DNA from: RPQJ01 sp963732415
GTDB taxonomy: Bacteria > Pseudomonadota > Gammaproteobacteria > Steroidobacterales > Steroidobacteraceae
DNA length: 64,000 nucleotides
Direction: 5' to 3'
Assembly (NCBI GenBank): GCA_963732415.1
Contig: CAVSZK010000005.1
Span: forward strand, 62,001 to 126,000
The position numbers were made by a program, and so were the translations under genes. The notes beneath the pieces were generated by a model. The model saw only the letters and a program-made list of their open reading frames with translations. It did not search any database and was not told where the DNA came from. Each line of letters starts with the position of its first letter. Position 1 is the stretch's first letter. Positions 35,077 through 43,957 of this stretch are shown piece by piece.

Positions 35077-37268
35077 TCCTTGTGTCTCAGCAGGAACGCC
35101 ACGTGGATCTTCGGATTGCGCCTGAAATCCTCGGGGATCGTTGACCGCGTCAGGTCTTCGATCTCGAATTCGGCCAGCGCAGCGGTGTCGAGCCGGAAAC
35201 GCTGGTAATTGTTCGAGAAGAGGATCAGGCCGCCAGGCTCGAGCAGCGCGCCGATCCGCTTCAGCAGCGGAACGTGGTCTCGCTGCACGTCGAATTCGGT
35301 TTCCATTCGCTTCGACCGCGACAGCGTCGGCGGGTCGACGAACACGAGACCGTAGCGCTGCCTGCCCGGTCGCGCCTGCTCATCGAGCCACGCCAGGCAG
35401 TCTGCGTGGACGAAGGCGTGATTCGGCCCCGCTAGCCCGTTCAGGTCCAGGTTCCGCTTCGCCCAGTCGAGATAGGTATGCGACATGTCCACCGTCGTCG
35501 AACCGGTGGCGCCGCCGCCGACAGCGTGCACCGTCGCCGTGCCGGTGTAGGCGAACAGGTTCAGGAACCGCCGTCCGGCGGCGAGTTCACCGATGCGTCG
35601 CCGCGTGATGCGGTGGTCGAGGAACAGCCCGGTGTCCAGGTAGTCGGCGAAATTGACCAGGAAGCGATAGCGCCCCTCGCGGACTTTGTGAAAGACCTGC
35701 TCGCTGTCCACCTTCTCGTACTGCTCGCCGTGCCGCTGGCGCCGTCGGACGCGCAGCGCAATCCGGTCCTGCGGCAGCCCGAGCACCTCGGGCAGCACCG
35801 ACAGCACTTCGTCGCGACGGCCGCGGGCCGCGTCGCGTGACACCGTGGGTGGCGCGGCGTACTCCTGCACACAGGCCCAGCGCTCGTCGTTGCCGTAGAT
35901 GTCGATGGCGAACGAGTACTCCGGCATGTCGGCGTCGTACACTCGGTAACAGGCCACGTCCTCGCGCCTGGCCCAGGACTTCAGGCGGGTGACGTTCTTG
36001 CGCAACCGGTTGGCGAACATCCCGGCCCCGGGCCTGGCCTTCGCCGCCTCGAGGCGGTCACGACGCGCGGTCTCGGCATCCGGCTCGACCGTCTCGGGCT
36101 TCAGTTCGAAACGCAGCAGGCGGCACTCGATCGGGCCGTTGAAGAACGTGTGCGCGCGGTAGGCGCGCAGGCGCAGCGCCCGACCGAGCGGCGGATTTCC
36201 GGTGAAAACGCCCGCCTCCCATCCCGGGAAACGCTCGATCAGCGCGTGACCAAGGTCGGCGTATGTCGCGGCGAGCGTTTCCTCGTCCTCGAGCCGCGCG
36301 CCGTACGGGGGATTCACCAGCACGAGCCCGCCCGGCTCCTGCGCTTGCGGCAGCTTCGTAATGTCGCGGCGCTCGAACGACAGGTAGTCGCCGAGGCCCG
36401 CGCGATTGGCGTTCGCGATCGACGCGCGGATCGCGGACTGGTCGCGGTCAAATCCGCGGAACCGGCCGCGACCGAGCGCTGGAAGGTTGCGGCGCTCGAG
36501 TGCTGCTTCGCGAAGTGCCGTCCATGCAGCCGCGTCGTGCTTCAGCCAGCGTTCGAAGCCGAAGCGACGCCGCAACAGCCCGGGCGCAAAATCCGCGGCG
36601 ATCATCGCGGCCTCGATCACGAAGGTGCCCGATCCGCACATCGGGTCTGCAAAACCACCGCCCTGCGCTGCAATCTCCTGCCAGCCACAGCGCAGCAGCA
36701 ATGCCGCCGCAAGCGTCTCCTTCAGCGGTGCCTCGACGCCGGAGACGCGATAGCCGCGTCGATGCAGGGGCTCGCCGCTCAAGTCGATGCCGACCGTTGC
36801 ATGCGTGCGTGCCAGCCTCAGGCTGATGCGCAGGTCGGGCGACGACAATTCCACCGACGGCCGCTCGCCGGTGCGCTCCCGGAACCGGTCTACGATCGCG
36901 TCCTTGGCTTTCTGCGCCGCGAACTGGCTGTGACGCAACCAGTCCGGGCTCTCGCCCACCACGTGAATCGCCAGGGATCCCTGTGGCGCAAGGTGCTCCT
37001 CCCAGGCTATCTGCTTCAGTGCCTCGTACATCGCCTCGACGGTATCGAGAGGAACAGTGGCGATGGTCTGCAGCACACGGCTCGCCGTGCGCGACTGCAG
37101 GCAGGCCAGGTAGGCATGTTCCAGCGGACCGGCGAAGCTCACGCCGGCGGGATGCTCGCGCGTCACCGCGACGCCCAGTCCGCGCAGTTCCGACGCCAGC
37201 ACGTCCGCCACACCTCGCGGACAGGCTGCGAAGAACTCGCTGCCGCCGTCGACTGGTTCGATCGGCAT
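35073..37268 (-). CDS. rlmL: 23S rRNA m2G2445 / m7G2069 methyltransferase (fused RlmKL)
   Basis: 731 residues, as expected for the fused gammaproteobacterial enzyme. N-terminal THUMP region (FFAACPRGVADVLASELRGLG), then the RlmL Rossmann domain with GSGTFVIEAAMIA and the catalytic VNPPYGARLE, then the RlmK domain with LNLFAYTGTATVHAVGGGA and FVDPPTLSRSKRM. It modifies two guanines of helix 74 of 23S rRNA. It begins three bases after the exonuclease stop. Also called rlmKL. Confidence 0.95.
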   Translation of the reverse strand: MPIEPVDGGSEFFAACPRGVADVLASELRGLGVAVTREHPAGVSFAGPLEHAYLACLQSRTASRVLQTIATVPLDTVEAMYEALKQIAWEEHLAPQGSLAIHVVGESPDWLRHSQFAAQKAKDAIVDRFRERTGERPSVELSSPDLRISLRLARTHATVGIDLSGEPLHRRGYRVSGVEAPLKETLAAALLLRCGWQEIAAQGGGFADPMCGSGTFVIEAAMIAADFAPGLLRRRFGFERWLKHDAAAWTALREAALERRNLPALGRGRFRGFDRDQSAIRASIANANRAGLGDYLSFERRDITKLPQAQEPGGLVLVNPPYGARLEDEETLAATYADLGHALIERFPGWEAGVFTGNPPLGRALRLRAYRAHTFFNGPIECRLLRFELKPETVEPDAETARRDRLEAAKARPGAGMFANRLRKNVTRLKSWARREDVACYRVYDADMPEYSFAIDIYGNDERWACVQEYAAPPTVSRDAARGRRDEVLSVLPEVLGLPQDRIALRVRRRQRHGEQYEKVDSEQVFHKVREGRYRFLVNFADYLDTGLFLDHRITRRRIGELAAGRRFLNLFAYTGTATVHAVGGGATGSTTVDMSHTYLDWAKRNLDLNGLAGPNHAFVHADCLAWLDEQARPGRQRYGLVFVDPPTLSRSKRMETEFDVQRDHVPLLKRIGALLEPGGLILFSNNYQRFRLDTAALAEFEIEDLTRSTIPEDFRRNPKIHVAFLLRHKE

Positions 37269-37271
37269 CGT

Positions 37272-38747
37272 TCAGCGCTCCCCTGTCCCGAGCATCACCA
37301 GGTCTCGCGGGGAAAGACGGTCAAGGCAGCGCGACACGATGCGGTAGGCGTCCGGATCGAATGCCGCTTTCGATGCAGCACTCACCAGTTCGGCCACATC
37401 TGCGTCGTCGCGTGCCGTGCCCAGGTGCTGCCAGCGGTCCACGACGTGCAGCAGCATTCCGGGTCCGTCCGGCGCAGGCTCGCGAATGCCGACCGGACCC
37501 GGGAACGGCCACGAGCGGATTCGCAGCGACGCGAGCGCAAGACGCATACGCGCGTCGTGCAGCGCGGGCGCCTCGCCTCCAACGCACGCGCCACGGCAGC
37601 GACCGAGCTGCAGGGCGAAGCACGACCCTGGCCCGGACTCGAGCCCCATGAACTTCAGGCACAGGCCGGCCTCCCGCGCCTTTCCCTCGAGCGCGCGCAG
37701 TGCGTCACGCTCGGTCCGGAAAGGTCCGTAGCTTTCGGCGCCCGACTTGAGGTCGTCGAGACCAAATGGCTCCACGCACGGCTGCAATCGACCCTCCGCG
37801 TTCCGCAGGCGGATGCAGTGCACGCCCTTCGGCTTGCGCAGGCGGCGGTTGGCCGCCGGTGCAAGCTCCTTGACGAGACGCGACTCCGCGAGCAGCGCGC
37901 CGAGTTCTCCACCCGTCTCGATCCACTCGACCTCGCGCACCTGTTGCGCGAGCTTCGCTTCCTTGCCCGAGCGATGGCTGGCCGAGAAGTGGGAGAGCAC
38001 GCGGCTGCGAATGCTGCGGCTCTTGCCTACGTAGAGCAGCACGCCACCCTCACCGCGAAACAGGTACACACCCGGCCCTTCCGGCAGGTCGTCGGCGAGG
38101 TCGGCCGGCAGGTGTGCCGGCAGGCGCGACTCGAAGCGGGTCGCCTCGATCGCCTGCTGCAACTGTTCAGCGCCGACCACACCCTCGAACGCCGCAAGCA
38201 GCGACGGCAGCACGGCAGCGTCGCCGAGCGCGCGATGCCGCTGCCCGCATTCGAGGCCCCATCGCTCGATCAGCGTGTCGAGGTTGTGGCGCCTGTGCTC
38301 GGCGAACAAGGCCCGCGACAGCCGCACAGTGCAGAGGACCGGCGACGAGAACCGTTCGCCCGCGCGCCGGAACTCGCTGCGAAGGAATCCGTAGTCGAAG
38401 CGCGCATTGTGCGCGACGAACAGCCGTCCTTCGAGGCGCGACCGCACCTCGGTTCGCAGCTCATCGAAGGTCGGTGCATCGGCAACCATTTCGTTGGTGA
38501 TACCAGTGAATGCCTGGATGGCCGGCGGAATCCGCTGGCAGGGATTCACCAGGCTGCTCCACTCTTCCACCACCACGCCGTCCTCGAGCAGCACGATGCC
38601 GACTTCGGTGATCCGGTGCTGGGCAGCCGTGCCGCCCGTGGTCTCGAGGTCCACGCAGGCAACGCGGCCCTGCAGGACCGGGGCCGCAAGCGCGACGTGA
38701 CCGGACGCGACCGTGCTGCCTGGCTGAAAATTGGTGCCTGGCACCAT
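37272..38747 (-). CDS. DEDD exonuclease fused to GIY-YIG nuclease domain (Cho/UvrC-like)
   Basis: 491 residues. The N-terminal DnaQ-like exonuclease has ACVDLETTGG (DxE), VAHNARFDYGFLR (second D) and HRALGDAAV (third part). From about residue 220 comes a GIY-YIG domain (GPGVYLF, LLYVGKSRSIRSRV) as in UvrC and Cho, then a C-terminal segment with CFALQLGRCRGAC. This fusion is known in many proteobacteria and is thought to act in DNA repair. The first codons (MVPGTN) lie in a TGGTGCC palindrome that recurs at 48.5 kb, so the start was possibly created by a repeat. Start follows the aguB stop directly (TAGATG). Confidence 0.9.
   Translation of the reverse strand: MVPGTNFQPGSTVASGHVALAAPVLQGRVACVDLETTGGTAAQHRITEVGIVLLEDGVVVEEWSSLVNPCQRIPPAIQAFTGITNEMVADAPTFDELRTEVRSRLEGRLFVAHNARFDYGFLRSEFRRAGERFSSPVLCTVRLSRALFAEHRRHNLDTLIERWGLECGQRHRALGDAAVLPSLLAAFEGVVGAEQLQQAIEATRFESRLPAHLPADLADDLPEGPGVYLFRGEGGVLLYVGKSRSIRSRVLSHFSASHRSGKEAKLAQQVREVEWIETGGELGALLAESRLVKELAPAANRRLRKPKGVHCIRLRNAEGRLQPCVEPFGLDDLKSGAESYGPFRTERDALRALEGKAREAGLCLKFMGLESGPGSCFALQLGRCRGACVGGEAPALHDARMRLALASLRIRSWPFPGPVGIREPAPDGPGMLLHVVDRWQHLGTARDDADVAELVSAASKAAFDPDAYRIVSRCLDRLSPRDLVMLGTGER
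38730..38747. repeat. GGTGCC palindrome at the exonuclease start codon
   Basis: TGGTGCC, central T, GGCACCA (38732-38746) within 38730-38747. The same core is found twice at 48.5 kb. It supplies the ATG and first codons of the exonuclease gene on the minus strand. Confidence 0.7.
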
Positions 38748-39620
38748 CTAGAGCGTCGCGTCGCCGTCCAGCGTCATGATCGGGCCGTAGAGTTCCGGGC
38801 GCCGGTCGCGAAACACTCCCCACGCACGGCGCTGCGCGCGCGCCGCCTCGAGGTCCACGGTGGCTGTGATCACGGCTTCCGACGAGCGATCCGCCTCGAC
38901 CAGTTTCTCCCCGGTGCTGCCGGCGATGAATGACGACCCGTAGAACGTCATCTGGTACTTCTCGCCGCGCTCGACTCCGATGCGGTTCGAGGCTACCAGC
39001 GGCATGACGTTGGCCGCTGCATGGCCCTGCATGCAGCGTTGCCAGTGGTCACGGGAATCTATAGTGGCGTCCTGCGGCTCCGACCCGATCGCGGTCGGAT
39101 AGAGCAGCACGTCCGCGCCCATCAGCGCCATGCAGCGCGCCGCCTCGGGGAACCACTGGTCCCAGCAGATCCCCACGCCGAGCGTCCCGTAGCGCGTCTT
39201 CCACACGCGGAACCCGGTGTCGCCCGGCGAGAAATAGAATTTCTCGTGGTAACCAGGTCCCTCCGGAATGTGCGACTTGCGGTACACGCCGAGCACGCTG
39301 CCATCGGCGTCGATCATCGCCAGCGAATTGAAATAGGCGTTGTTCGCGCGCTCGAACACGCTGAGCGGCAGCACGATTTCGAGTTCGCGCGCGAGCGCCT
39401 GGAAGCGCTCCACGACGGGGCTGCCGGCGATCGGCCGCGCCAGGTCGAAGTGACCGGCCAGGTGATCCTTGCAGAAGTAAGGGGTCTCGAACAGCTCCTG
39501 CAGCAGCACCACCTGCGCACCCTGCCCGGCGGCGCTGCGCACCGCGCGCTCGGCCGAGTCCAGGTTGGCGGCCGCGTCGGCCGAACATGCGAATTGCGTC
39601 GCTGCAAATGTGGTCTTCAT
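38748..39620 (-). CDS. aguB: N-carbamoylputrescine amidase
   Basis: 290 residues, the usual AguB length. Nitrilase-fold triad: Glu in LLQELFETPYF, Lys in VYRKSHIPEGPGYHEK, Cys in GICWDQWFPEAAR. YPTAIGSEPQD and the C-terminal RRPELYG are typical of AguB. It releases putrescine, ammonia and CO2 from N-carbamoylputrescine in the agmatine pathway. No aguA (agmatine deiminase) or arginine decarboxylase is nearby. It sits 72 bases after the DUF885 gene on the same strand. Confidence 0.93.
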   Translation of the reverse strand: MKTTFAATQFACSADAAANLDSAERAVRSAAGQGAQVVLLQELFETPYFCKDHLAGHFDLARPIAGSPVVERFQALARELEIVLPLSVFERANNAYFNSLAMIDADGSVLGVYRKSHIPEGPGYHEKFYFSPGDTGFRVWKTRYGTLGVGICWDQWFPEAARCMALMGADVLLYPTAIGSEPQDATIDSRDHWQRCMQGHAAANVMPLVASNRIGVERGEKYQMTFYGSSFIAGSTGEKLVEADRSSEAVITATVDLEAARAQRRAWGVFRDRRPELYGPIMTLDGDATL

Positions 39621-39692
39621 GGCTGTTCCGGGCGCTTGGCTGGTCCTCGATTGTAGCGAAACCCGCCGCCACCGGCCGACGGGCTGCCTGGC

Positions 39693-41315
39693 TCAATGCA
39701 TCTGCTGCCCCGTCAGCTGCCAGTAGATCATCGACACGGGCATCATGCCGGCAGCATTGAACTCGTCGAAGAACCGGCGCAGCGAGAATGCATCGCCCAG
39801 CTGCTGCGAGCGTTCCATTATCGTCCGCTCGATCAGGTACTTGCCCGTGACATAACTGGTGCCGTAGCCGGGCTGGCGCAGGTAGAGCTGCTGCTCGAAT
39901 CCGAGCAGGTCGAGGTCGGGACGCATCCAGCCGCGAGGGGTCCACTCGACCTGGAACGCCTTGGCCTGCTTCAGGTCGAACTCGTTGGCCTGTGCGTACA
40001 GCGACGCGAGCCCGCGGGCGCAGCGCTGGGCCAGCATGATCCACACGATTTCGCGCGCACGCGGATTGTCGTCGTAGTAGCCGGCATGCAGGATGATCTC
40101 CTCCATCGCGGTTGCCATGCCCTCGGCGCGGGAATCCCAGGAGTTGTAGAGCCATGACTCCCTGCGGATCGGGCTCGGGTTCGGCCGGTGCACCAGCCAC
40201 TCGTGGTCGAACCAGTGGTAGAAATGGGCATAAAGCGTCATCGGCTCGTAGTGGCTGGCAATCGAGAAGAAGTTCCGCTGTTCCAGCGGCACGAACGGGT
40301 CGATGTGCCGGCGCAGCGCGGGATCGAGATAGTCCTGCACCTCGATGATGTCGCGCTGCTCGAGGAATGCCATGTATTTGGTGATCGCGGCGTTGGCCCG
40401 CTCGGCGTGTTCCTCCGCGCTCTTCGACGGCACCAGCTCCGGCAGGCCGCGATTGCGCTGCTCCTCCAGCCGCAACATCGTCTGCGCTCGCGCCAGCTCG
40501 CTTTTCAGCAGCATCACCTCCTGGTCCCAGGTAAGTGGCACGAGGTGCACGTTGCGCAGGCTCCAGTCGTAGGCTTCCTTGCCGACGCCCGATGGACCGG
40601 TCTTCGACGGAGCCTGGGCCTGCAGCCATGCGACGAAGTCGCCGGTCGCCTGCGACGCGGCCGCGATCGCATCACGAAGTCCGGAACCATTACCGGATGT
40701 CTTCATTGCAAGTGCCGAGAGGCTCTCCGCCTGCTGCTGCATGCTGCCGGTGCCGGTCAGCCACAGGTCGCGGGCGTTTCCCGTCAGGTTGAGCCGCGCC
40801 TGCTCGAGCAGCGGCGGGATCGAACGCAACTGGCCCGCGAGTTTCGCTTCATCGTCCGCAGACAATGGGAACTGGTATTGCCACAGTTCGACCAGCGCAT
40901 GATTTACCGGTCCTTCGTGCTCCGGCGTGTCGCTCTGCTCGGTCCAGACCGACTGGTAGAACGCCGGGTCCCGCTCCCATGGACGCAACCAGCGAATGTC
41001 GAACTCGAGCCCGTTCATCTGTGCGCGGACCAGGTCGTAGTCGATCCTCTGCTCGATTGGCCACGCATCCGCGTCCAGGGCCGCGAGGCGCGCCTGGTAG
41101 CTTTTCAGTTCCTCGTGCCGGCGCGACACCGCCGCGGCCGTGTAGTCCGGCGCCCCTTCGCGCAGGGCCGGGCGCTCGAATGCGCGCCACTCCTTGAAGA
41201 GCACCAGCAGGTCCGCATAGGTGCCCTGCGCAGCCATGACGTTCGGGCTCACCAGCAACGCCCCGATGCACAGGATCCACGAGTAAGGCCACCTGGCGCG
41301 AGTATCGACGTGCAT
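39693..41315 (-). CDS. Exported DUF885-family protein
   Basis: 540 residues. Signal peptide with GALLVSPNVMAAQG, so it is probably periplasmic. The DUF885 family, mostly helical and related in fold to M32-like metallopeptidases, is recognised by segments such as FYHWFDHEWLVH, DSRAEGMATAMEE, QRCARGLASLYAQ and GYGTSYVTGKYLIE. The position of HEW and EGMATAMEE fits a possible metal site but the true zinc motif is not certain. It is three bases from ackA upstream; AGGGG lies just before ATG. Function unknown. Confidence 0.8.
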   Translation of the reverse strand: MHVDTRARWPYSWILCIGALLVSPNVMAAQGTYADLLVLFKEWRAFERPALREGAPDYTAAAVSRRHEELKSYQARLAALDADAWPIEQRIDYDLVRAQMNGLEFDIRWLRPWERDPAFYQSVWTEQSDTPEHEGPVNHALVELWQYQFPLSADDEAKLAGQLRSIPPLLEQARLNLTGNARDLWLTGTGSMQQQAESLSALAMKTSGNGSGLRDAIAAASQATGDFVAWLQAQAPSKTGPSGVGKEAYDWSLRNVHLVPLTWDQEVMLLKSELARAQTMLRLEEQRNRGLPELVPSKSAEEHAERANAAITKYMAFLEQRDIIEVQDYLDPALRRHIDPFVPLEQRNFFSIASHYEPMTLYAHFYHWFDHEWLVHRPNPSPIRRESWLYNSWDSRAEGMATAMEEIILHAGYYDDNPRAREIVWIMLAQRCARGLASLYAQANEFDLKQAKAFQVEWTPRGWMRPDLDLLGFEQQLYLRQPGYGTSYVTGKYLIERTIMERSQQLGDAFSLRRFFDEFNAAGMMPVSMIYWQLTGQQMH

Positions 41316-41318
41316 GGA

Positions 41319-42563
41319 TTACCCCTGTTCATTGCTATCACCCGAAAATATGGAGCCCGTGGCATTGGGCGCGACGCCGGCACCTCCGAGCAGGCGCGCC
41401 AGGTGCCGCCCGATCATCAGCTCTTCGTCGGTCGGAATGACGTAGGCCGCAACGGCCGACGTTGGCAGGCTGATGCGCCGACGCTGCGCGCGGTTGGCAT
41501 CCTCGTCAATCTCGACACCCAGCCAATTCGCGGCGCGGCATATCCTTGCCCTCACCTCAGGCTGGTTCTCGCCGACCCCGCCCGTGAAAACCACGGCGTC
41601 GAGCCCGCCCAGCGCAGCGGCCAGCGAGCCGAGTTCGCGACCCGCACGATAGACGAACACGTCGATCGCCAGCCGCGCGGACGGCTTGTCGCTCGCGAGC
41701 AGCACGCGCATGTCGCCTGAAATTCCCGACATTCCGAGCAGCCCGGACTCCTGGTAGAGCAATCGCTCGACATCGCGTGTCCCGTACCCGAGTTCGTCCT
41801 GCAGGAACAGCACGACTCCCGGATCCAGCGAACCACTGCGGGTGCCCATCGGCAGGCCATCGACGGCGGTGAAGCCCATCGTCGTCGCGACGCTGCGGCA
41901 GCCGCGCATCGCGCACATGCTCGCACCGCTGCCGAGGTGAAAAGCGACGGTCCGGCCTCCGGCCGCGTGCGCGTCGAGGCGAGGCAATTCCGATGCGAGG
42001 TACTCATAGGAAAGCCCGTGGAAGCCATAGCGGCGCACGCCCGCGTCGGCGAAGCGTGGCGGCAGCGCGAAAAGCTGGGCGACCTCCGGGACGCTGCGGT
42101 GGAACGAAGTGTCGAAGCAGGCGACCTGGGGCACCCCTGGAAGCACGGCGGCGACCTGCCGGATAGCATCGAGGTTGTGCGGCTGGTGCAGCGGCGCGAG
42201 CGGCACGTAGCGATCGAGCCTCGCCAGCGTGGACGAATCCACGACGGTCGGCTCCATGAACTCGGTTCCACCGTGCACAACCCGGTGCCCGACACCCCCG
42301 ATGGGCGTGCCTGCCAGTTCCTCGCCCAGGAATTCGAGCAGCGATGCCAGCGCATCCGCGTGACGCAGCGGCCCGGCTCCCAGCGTGAGATCAACGACAA
42401 CGGCCGGTCCGCGCCTCGCGACCAGTCGCACTACTTCGTCCACGGTGGACACCTGCCCGCAAAGACCACGCTCGAGAGATGCACCGACGCGCTCGAAAGA
42501 GCAGAACTTGATGCTCGTGGATCCCGCGTTCAGGACCAGCAGGACCTCGCGCGAATCGGTCAC
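41319..42563 (-). CDS. ackA: Acetate kinase (acyl kinase)
   Basis: 414 residues. ASKHA-fold acetokinase: LLVLNAGSTSIKF, GHRVVHGG, CFDTSFHR with the catalytic Asp, YGFHGLSYEY, GLPMGTRSGSLDPG, and FTGGVGENQPEVR. It interconverts acyl phosphate and ATP. The usual HLGNG is HLGSG here, a mild change. ATG 42563 overlaps the phosphotransacetylase stop. Coupling to puuC and a transacetylase suggests conversion of a product of amine breakdown to ATP, with acetyl or a longer acyl chain. Confidence 0.92.
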   Translation of the reverse strand: MTDSREVLLVLNAGSTSIKFCSFERVGASLERGLCGQVSTVDEVVRLVARRGPAVVVDLTLGAGPLRHADALASLLEFLGEELAGTPIGGVGHRVVHGGTEFMEPTVVDSSTLARLDRYVPLAPLHQPHNLDAIRQVAAVLPGVPQVACFDTSFHRSVPEVAQLFALPPRFADAGVRRYGFHGLSYEYLASELPRLDAHAAGGRTVAFHLGSGASMCAMRGCRSVATTMGFTAVDGLPMGTRSGSLDPGVVLFLQDELGYGTRDVERLLYQESGLLGMSGISGDMRVLLASDKPSARLAIDVFVYRAGRELGSLAAALGGLDAVVFTGGVGENQPEVRARICRAANWLGVEIDEDANRAQRRRISLPTSAVAAYVIPTDEELMIGRHLARLLGGAGVAPNATGSIFSGDSNEQG

Positions 42564-43957
42564 ACGGTCACCATCGCGGCGGCGGCCAGGCGCTTGCCGT
42601 GTGCCAGCAACTTCGCGACCGCCGCGGACCCGATGCGCATCCGCACGTTGTCGGCGCGGCTGGTGAGCACCACCGGCACACGGGCCCCCACGACGATGCC
42701 CGCGCTGTCGGCGCCGGCAAAATACTGCAACTGCTTCGCGAGCATGTTGCCTGCCTCGAGGTTCGGCACCATCAGGATGTCCGCGCGCCCCGCGACCGGC
42801 GAGCGGATGCTCTTGGTGCGCGCAGCGCGTGCACTCACCGCATTGTCGAACGCCAGCGGCCCATCGAGCACCGCACCGACGATCTGCCCGCGGTCCGCCA
42901 TCTTGCAGAGCGCCGCGGCGTCGACGGTCGATCGGATGTCGGGATTCACGGTCTCGATGGCCGAGAGTATCGCGACCCTGGGCTCGGCAAGGCCAAGCGC
43001 GTGCGCGAGGTCGATCGCGTTCCGGATGATGTCGGCCTTCACCGCCAGCGTGGGCTCGATGTTGATGCCGGCGTCCGTGACGAACAGCATCCGCTCGTAG
43101 GCGGGCACGTCCATCACGAACACGTGGCTGACCCTTCGCTCGGTCCGGATCCCGGTCTGCGATGAAAGCACCGCGCCCATGATCTCGTCGGTGTGCAGGG
43201 CACCCTTCATCAGCGTCTCGACTTCACCGTTGCGCGCGAGCGCTACCGCCGCGGCGGCGGACGCGTGGCTGTGCTCGGTGCCAACGATGCGTATGCCCGA
43301 CAGGTCCACGCCGTTGGCCGCAGCCACCGCGCGGATTCGAGCTACCGGCCCGACCAGCACCGGTGTGATGAGTCGTCTGCGCGCCGCTTCAATGGCCCCC
43401 ATGAACGAATCCGTGTCGCAGGGATGCACGACGGCGCAACTGACGGGATCCAGCGGCTCGCAGCGCTTCAGCAGGTGGGCAAAGACGTCGTTGCGCCTGA
43501 GCATGATCTCCGGTGTGGCGATGTCGGAATAGGCGAGCCGTCGCCTGGGCGCCTCTACCACCACCGTGCCCCACAGCACGCGGCGGTCGGCCACAGTCGC
43601 CTCGGCATCGAACGTCACGAGCCCGGTATCGGGATGCTTCTCGCGCACCGTGACCCTGACCGTGAGTTCCTCTCCTACCCAGATGCGGCCGTCGAACTCG
43701 AGCTGCTGCGAGACGATGCGGGTACCCGGACCGGGCAGCCGGCGCTCGAGCAGGCCTGAAATCACGGCGCTCGCGCCCACCGCGTCCACGCAAAGCCCGC
43801 CGCCACCGGCGACGATCTCATCTTCGAGATGAAACGGCACGATTTCGCCAGTGACCAGCACCAGCGCCTCGACCTCCGCCTGCGAGAGCGCACGCTGCGC
43901 GCTCGCGGTGGCGCCAGGCTCGAGTTCCTCGAACGTGACGTTTCGATACGCGCTCAT
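42560..43957 (-). CDS. MaoC-like hydratase fused to phosphate acetyl/butyryltransferase
   Basis: 465 residues from ATG 43957, which overlaps the puuC stop. Residues 1-150 resemble a MaoC hot-dog domain (FEELEPGATASAQRALSQ, PGPGTRIVSQQLEF). The rest is a Pta/Ptb domain with LDPVSCAVVHPCDTDS, LITPVLVGP, TDAGINIEPTL, and ADILMVPNLEAGNML plus ARVPVVLTSRADN. Such fusions occur beside ackA in several proteobacteria. The pair would turn acyl-CoA to acyl phosphate and then ATP; the MaoC part may hydrate an enoyl-CoA or only bind it. Confidence 0.87.
   Translation of the reverse strand: MSAYRNVTFEELEPGATASAQRALSQAEVEALVLVTGEIVPFHLEDEIVAGGGGLCVDAVGASAVISGLLERRLPGPGTRIVSQQLEFDGRIWVGEELTVRVTVREKHPDTGLVTFDAEATVADRRVLWGTVVVEAPRRRLAYSDIATPEIMLRRNDVFAHLLKRCEPLDPVSCAVVHPCDTDSFMGAIEAARRRLITPVLVGPVARIRAVAAANGVDLSGIRIVGTEHSHASAAAAVALARNGEVETLMKGALHTDEIMGAVLSSQTGIRTERRVSHVFVMDVPAYERMLFVTDAGINIEPTLAVKADIIRNAIDLAHALGLAEPRVAILSAIETVNPDIRSTVDAAALCKMADRGQIVGAVLDGPLAFDNAVSARAARTKSIRSPVAGRADILMVPNLEAGNMLAKQLQYFAGADSAGIVVGARVPVVLTSRADNVRMRIGSAAVAKLLAHGKRLAAAAMVTV

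Noticed and set aside
36150..38933. 927-codon plus-strand ORF
   Set aside because: Antisense of rlmL and the exonuclease gene; a high-GC shadow.
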